Shown in pieces: positions 11,644 through 14,448 of a DNA stretch of 14,448 nt. The notes under the pieces were generated by a model. The model was not told the origin of the DNA and ran no database searches. It was given only the letters and a program-made list of their open reading frames with translations. Source of the stretch: Chthonomonas sp. UBA6659 (GTDB lineage Bacteria > Armatimonadota > Fimbriimonadia > Fimbriimonadales > Fimbriimonadaceae); contig DKKT01000055.1 of the NCBI GenBank assembly GCA_002455425.1, forward strand, positions 1-14,448. The letters run 5' to 3'. Each line of letters begins with the position of its first letter. Position 1 is the stretch's first letter. Both the position numbers and the translations under genes were made by a program.

Positions 11644-14313
11644 TCAGCGCCCGTAGGGGCTCGGGAGCACCGTCAGGCTCTTCGTCGCCTTCAGCTTCCC
11701 ACAAGTCACCGTCACCTTGTACTCGCCCGCCGGAACCGGGAACGGCAGGAACGGCTCTTCGCCCCGGTCCGCGATGCGGTGGTATTCGTGTGGCTGCAGA
11801 TCCCAGACCACCTTGTTCAGCCCCGGAGCGTTCGAACCGGTCAGTTTCTGCATCTCGACGCCGTGAGCGTTCTCGACCTTGATCTCGACCTCGTCTCCGG
11901 TGTACTCACGCAGCCAGTAATGGATCGTCGCGCCGTTCGGTGGGTTTGCTGCACGGAACAGTTGATCGGTCCAGAGCCCCTGATACCAGAGCATGAACTT
12001 CGCCCGCGCCGGACGGATGTCGAACAAGTGAAGCGCCTCACCGGCCACATCGGCGTTCAGTTGACTGAGGACGTACCCTTCGTCGAGGATGTAGATCGAC
12101 CGGCCGTGCGTGCCGACGACGAGGTCGAGCTCTCTCGGGTGCTGGACGATGTCATCGACCGGCACCGTCGGCAAGGTCTTGCCCGTCAGTTTCAGCCAGC
12201 TCTGCCCCCGGTCGAACGAGGCATAGAGGGCGTTCTCGGTGCCGCAGTACAGGACATCCGGGTTCACCCGATCCTCACGAACGCACTTCACGCTCCAGCC
12301 CTTCGGGAGGTCCGCCGTGATGTTGCGCCAAGTCTTGCCCAGATCGTCGGTGGCGAGAATGCAAGGGTCATAGTCGTGGCTCCGATGGCCATCCACGCTG
12401 ACGTAGGCGCGATTCCGATCGTGATGCGAGGCCTCGATCTTCGAGATGTAGCGCCCGCCGACTTCGGGCGGCGTCACCGCCGCCCAGCTCTTGCCATCGC
12501 TTTCGGTGACGTGGATCAGGCCGTCGTCGCTTCCCGCCCAGAGCAACCCCTTCGCAAGCTCCGATTCGGCGAGCGCCACGACCGTGCAGTGGTTCTCCGC
12601 CGAGGACCCCGCCCTCGCGATCTTGCCGCCGTCGTTGGTCGTCAAATCGCCACTGATCACGGTCCACTTGTCGCCCTTCTCGGTCAAACGAAAGACGAAG
12701 TTGCCCCCAAGATACAGCACGCTCGAGTCGTGGGCCGAGACGAAGAACGGGCTGTTCCAGTTGAACCGATAGGTCTGCCCGCCCTCCTTCTGTTGCGGCG
12801 CGAGGTACCGTCGCACTCCGGAATCGAGGTGGATCCGCACGAGGTTTCCGCCCTGCCACTCGGCGTAGACCACGTTGGGATCGTCCGGATCGAAGCAGGC
12901 GTGGAAGCCATCGCCCCACATCACGTACTGCCATTCCGCGTTCGTGATGCCCGTGTTGAGCGTCCCGTCCTCTTCCTTCCCCGATTCGCGATTCGTCGCG
13001 CTTGGCCCCATCCAGGTGCCGTTGTCCTGAAGTCCCCCGATCACCCGATACGGGTCGGACATGTCGACGGATACGTTGTAGAACTGGCCGACCGCCATCG
13101 TGTTCAGGAACTGCCAGGACTTGCCCCGATCGAACGACTGATACACTCCTCCGTCGCTGCCGTTGAGCAAGTGCTCGGGATCCTCGGGGTCGATCGCGAG
13201 GGCGTGCATGTCGACATGGTTCTTCAACCCGATCCCGCCCTGAAACGTCTTGCCCCCGTCGACGCTCATCTCGACGACCCAGCCGAGCAGATACACCCGG
13301 TTCTCATCGACCGGATCGACCTTGATCCGACAGAAGTAGAACGCCCGCGGCGTCCGAACACTCTGGCGCACCCACGTCTTGCCCCCGTCATCGGTCCGGA
13401 ACACTCCGCCCGACTTGCTCCTGTCGTCCCGAATGTCGTTCCCCCCGCCCGAATCCGACTCGACCACCGCGTAGAGAATGTCCGGGTTCTTGGCAAAGAT
13501 GTCGAGCCCGATTCGCCCGGTCGTCGGCGGGAGTCCGCCCGCGAGCTTCTTCCAGGTCTTGCCCGCATCGATGCTCTTGTAGATTCCGCCCTCCGGTCTC
13601 CCGCTCCGGAAGCTGTAGGCCGACCGAAGCCGGCCGTACATCGCCGCATAGACGATGTCCGGATTGTGTGGATCGATCACGACATCACAAGCACCCGTCT
13701 GATCGTCGATGGTCAGCACCGCTTTCCAATTCTTCCCCCCATCCTCGGTCTTATAGACGCCCCGTTCCTTGTTCGGCCCCCAGAGATGTCCGAGGGCGGC
13801 GACATAGCAGACGTCGGGATTGCGCGCATCGACCGCGATCGCAGGGATGTCGTGCGTGTCGGCGAGTCCGCAGTGCTCGAAGCTACCTCCGGCGTCGGTC
13901 GACCGATACACCCCGTGACCCCACGAAGACGAATTCCGGCCGTTGCCTTCTCCGGTTCCGACCCAGACGATCTTGCCCCGACCCTCCTCGGTCAGCTCCT
14001 TTTTCGTCTTCCCCTTCTTCGCGTCCGCATCCCACCCGCTCCACGTGGCGGGGGCGTCGGCCACCGCCACCGCTCCGATCGAACTCGTCATCTGATCGTC
14101 GAAGATCGGGCGGAACGTCACACCGAGGTTCTCGGTCTTCCAAAGACCGCCGGTCGCATAACCGACATAAAACGTCTTCGGCCTTCCCGGTTGGAAGGCG
14201 ATGGTCGCCACGCGCCCGCTCATCACCGCGGGCCCGATGCTGCGAAATGCGAGGCGCTTGAGGTCGTCGGCGCCGACGGCGCGCGTCGCGGAGGGTTCAG
14301 GAGACTTGGGCAT
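11644..14313 (-). CDS. VPS10/BNR-type beta-propeller repeat protein
   Basis: 889 residues. It opens with FRSIGPAVMSGRVATIAF, the usual start of bacterial sortilin/VPS10-like propellers, followed by GYATGGLWKT. At least nine Asp-box motifs of the form S/T-x-D-x-G-x-T/S-W/F occur, near residues 139, 190, 248, 307, 350, 393, 604, 655 and 699, marking blades of one or two propellers. Residues about 795-885 form a FlgD-like Ig domain (GLNKVVWDL, PAGEYKVTV). Such proteins are usually exported and their ligands are unknown; no glycosidase catalytic set is evident. Oddly, no signal peptide precedes the propeller, and a TAG four codons upstream in frame rules out a longer start. GGAGG abuts the ATG (14314-14318) with no spacer, so initiation may be inefficient or leaderless. 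It shares the nested terminator with the TPR gene. Confidence 0.88.
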   Translation of the reverse strand: MPKSPEPSATRAVGADDLKRLAFRSIGPAVMSGRVATIAFQPGRPKTFYVGYATGGLWKTENLGVTFRPIFDDQMTSSIGAVAVADAPATWSGWDADAKKGKTKKELTEEGRGKIVWVGTGEGNGRNSSSWGHGVYRSTDAGGSFEHCGLADTHDIPAIAVDARNPDVCYVAALGHLWGPNKERGVYKTEDGGKNWKAVLTIDDQTGACDVVIDPHNPDIVYAAMYGRLRSAYSFRSGRPEGGIYKSIDAGKTWKKLAGGLPPTTGRIGLDIFAKNPDILYAVVESDSGGGNDIRDDRSKSGGVFRTDDGGKTWVRQSVRTPRAFYFCRIKVDPVDENRVYLLGWVVEMSVDGGKTFQGGIGLKNHVDMHALAIDPEDPEHLLNGSDGGVYQSFDRGKSWQFLNTMAVGQFYNVSVDMSDPYRVIGGLQDNGTWMGPSATNRESGKEEDGTLNTGITNAEWQYVMWGDGFHACFDPDDPNVVYAEWQGGNLVRIHLDSGVRRYLAPQQKEGGQTYRFNWNSPFFVSAHDSSVLYLGGNFVFRLTEKGDKWTVISGDLTTNDGGKIARAGSSAENHCTVVALAESELAKGLLWAGSDDGLIHVTESDGKSWAAVTPPEVGGRYISKIEASHHDRNRAYVSVDGHRSHDYDPCILATDDLGKTWRNITADLPKGWSVKCVREDRVNPDVLYCGTENALYASFDRGQSWLKLTGKTLPTVPVDDIVQHPRELDLVVGTHGRSIYILDEGYVLSQLNADVAGEALHLFDIRPARAKFMLWYQGLWTDQLFRAANPPNGATIHYWLREYTGDEVEIKVENAHGVEMQKLTGSNAPGLNKVVWDLQPHEYHRIADRGEEPFLPFPVPAGEYKVTVTCGKLKATKSLTVLPSPYGR

Positions 14314-14448
14314 CCTCCGGTTCTACCCGCTTCGAACCCGTCGACGGCCAGGATCCCGACCATCCGGCAGGCACGTGAAAGGGATGTGCGGTCGTGGGTC
14401 GGCGGGATCGAACGACACCCGGAGAACCCACAAACGAAAAGGCCCGCC
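14314..14448. other. upstream region of the propeller gene with hairpin-forming sequence
   Basis: No gene is seen. GTGGGT (14394-14399) can pair with ACCCAC (14426-14431), and inside it CGGG (14403-14406) with CCCG (14418-14421). The last bases, AAAAGGCCCGCC (14437-14448), look like the left half of a GC-rich terminator stem cut by the window edge. No convincing promoter for the minus-strand gene was found. Confidence 0.4.

Noticed and set aside
14394..14431. tRNA-like sequence on the minus strand containing TTCGATC
   Set aside because: The flanking bases do not form a 5-bp T-stem, and no acceptor, D or anticodon stems can be built around it.

Overview
The window is GC-rich bacterial chromosomal DNA, densely coding, with no mobile element, CRISPR array or rRNA/tRNA gene that I can support. 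The best taxonomic hint is the left-edge secreted protein. It ends in dockerin-like calcium-loop repeats preceded by a carboxypeptidase-regulatory-like beta domain that runs into a 'LLNGDADGNNMVDSDD' segment, an arrangement I associate with Armatimonadota (Fimbriimonas-like) and, less specifically, Planctomycetota. The organism assignment is inference. No gene-free stretch exceeds about 300 bases.

Layout. (1) 1-2276, minus: a large secreted protein, cut by the left edge, with a polyproline linker, a Trp/Arg/Cys-rich segment and two dockerin-like modules. It was recovered by reading the frame by hand because it has no stop inside the window. (2) 2485-6862, plus: a housekeeping cluster of rpsU, an HDIG cyclic-di-AMP phosphodiesterase-like membrane protein, ybeY, a dgkA-PAP2 fusion and a CNNM/CBS (CorC/YbeX-like) protein. 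It matches the widely conserved ybeY neighbourhood for ribosome maturation, c-di-AMP and lipid-carrier turnover, and closes with a hairpin terminator at 6868-6900. (3) 6918-7871, minus: a Thr/Gly-repeat lipoprotein with its own strong sigma70-type promoter and a two-hairpin leader, and upstream of it a small membrane-anchored unknown. (4) 7928-8914, plus: an HMG-CoA lyase. (5) 8808-9788, minus: a polytopic membrane protein carrying all three presenilin signatures (catalytic Asp in TM6 with the following PxGPxxxLVET segment, GxxD in TM7, and PAL). It overlaps the HMG-CoA lyase tail antisense by 107 bp. (6) 9913-11541, plus: a secreted TPR protein with an unusual histidine cluster. (7) 11546-11641: a very long nested inverted repeat between convergent genes. 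(8) 11644-14313, minus: a VPS10/BNR-type beta-propeller protein without a signal peptide. 14314-14448 is its upstream region and holds only hairpin-forming sequence.

The most noteworthy item is the presenilin-like intramembrane aspartyl protease, a family well known in eukaryotes and archaea and little described in bacteria. Secondary points are the His-to-Asp change in the third YbeY metal ligand, the PgpH-like protein without its usual extracellular sensor domain, the kinase-phosphatase fusion, SD-less gene starts with a -10-like TANNNT exactly 7 nt upstream (probable leaderless mRNAs), and the structured intergenic repeats.
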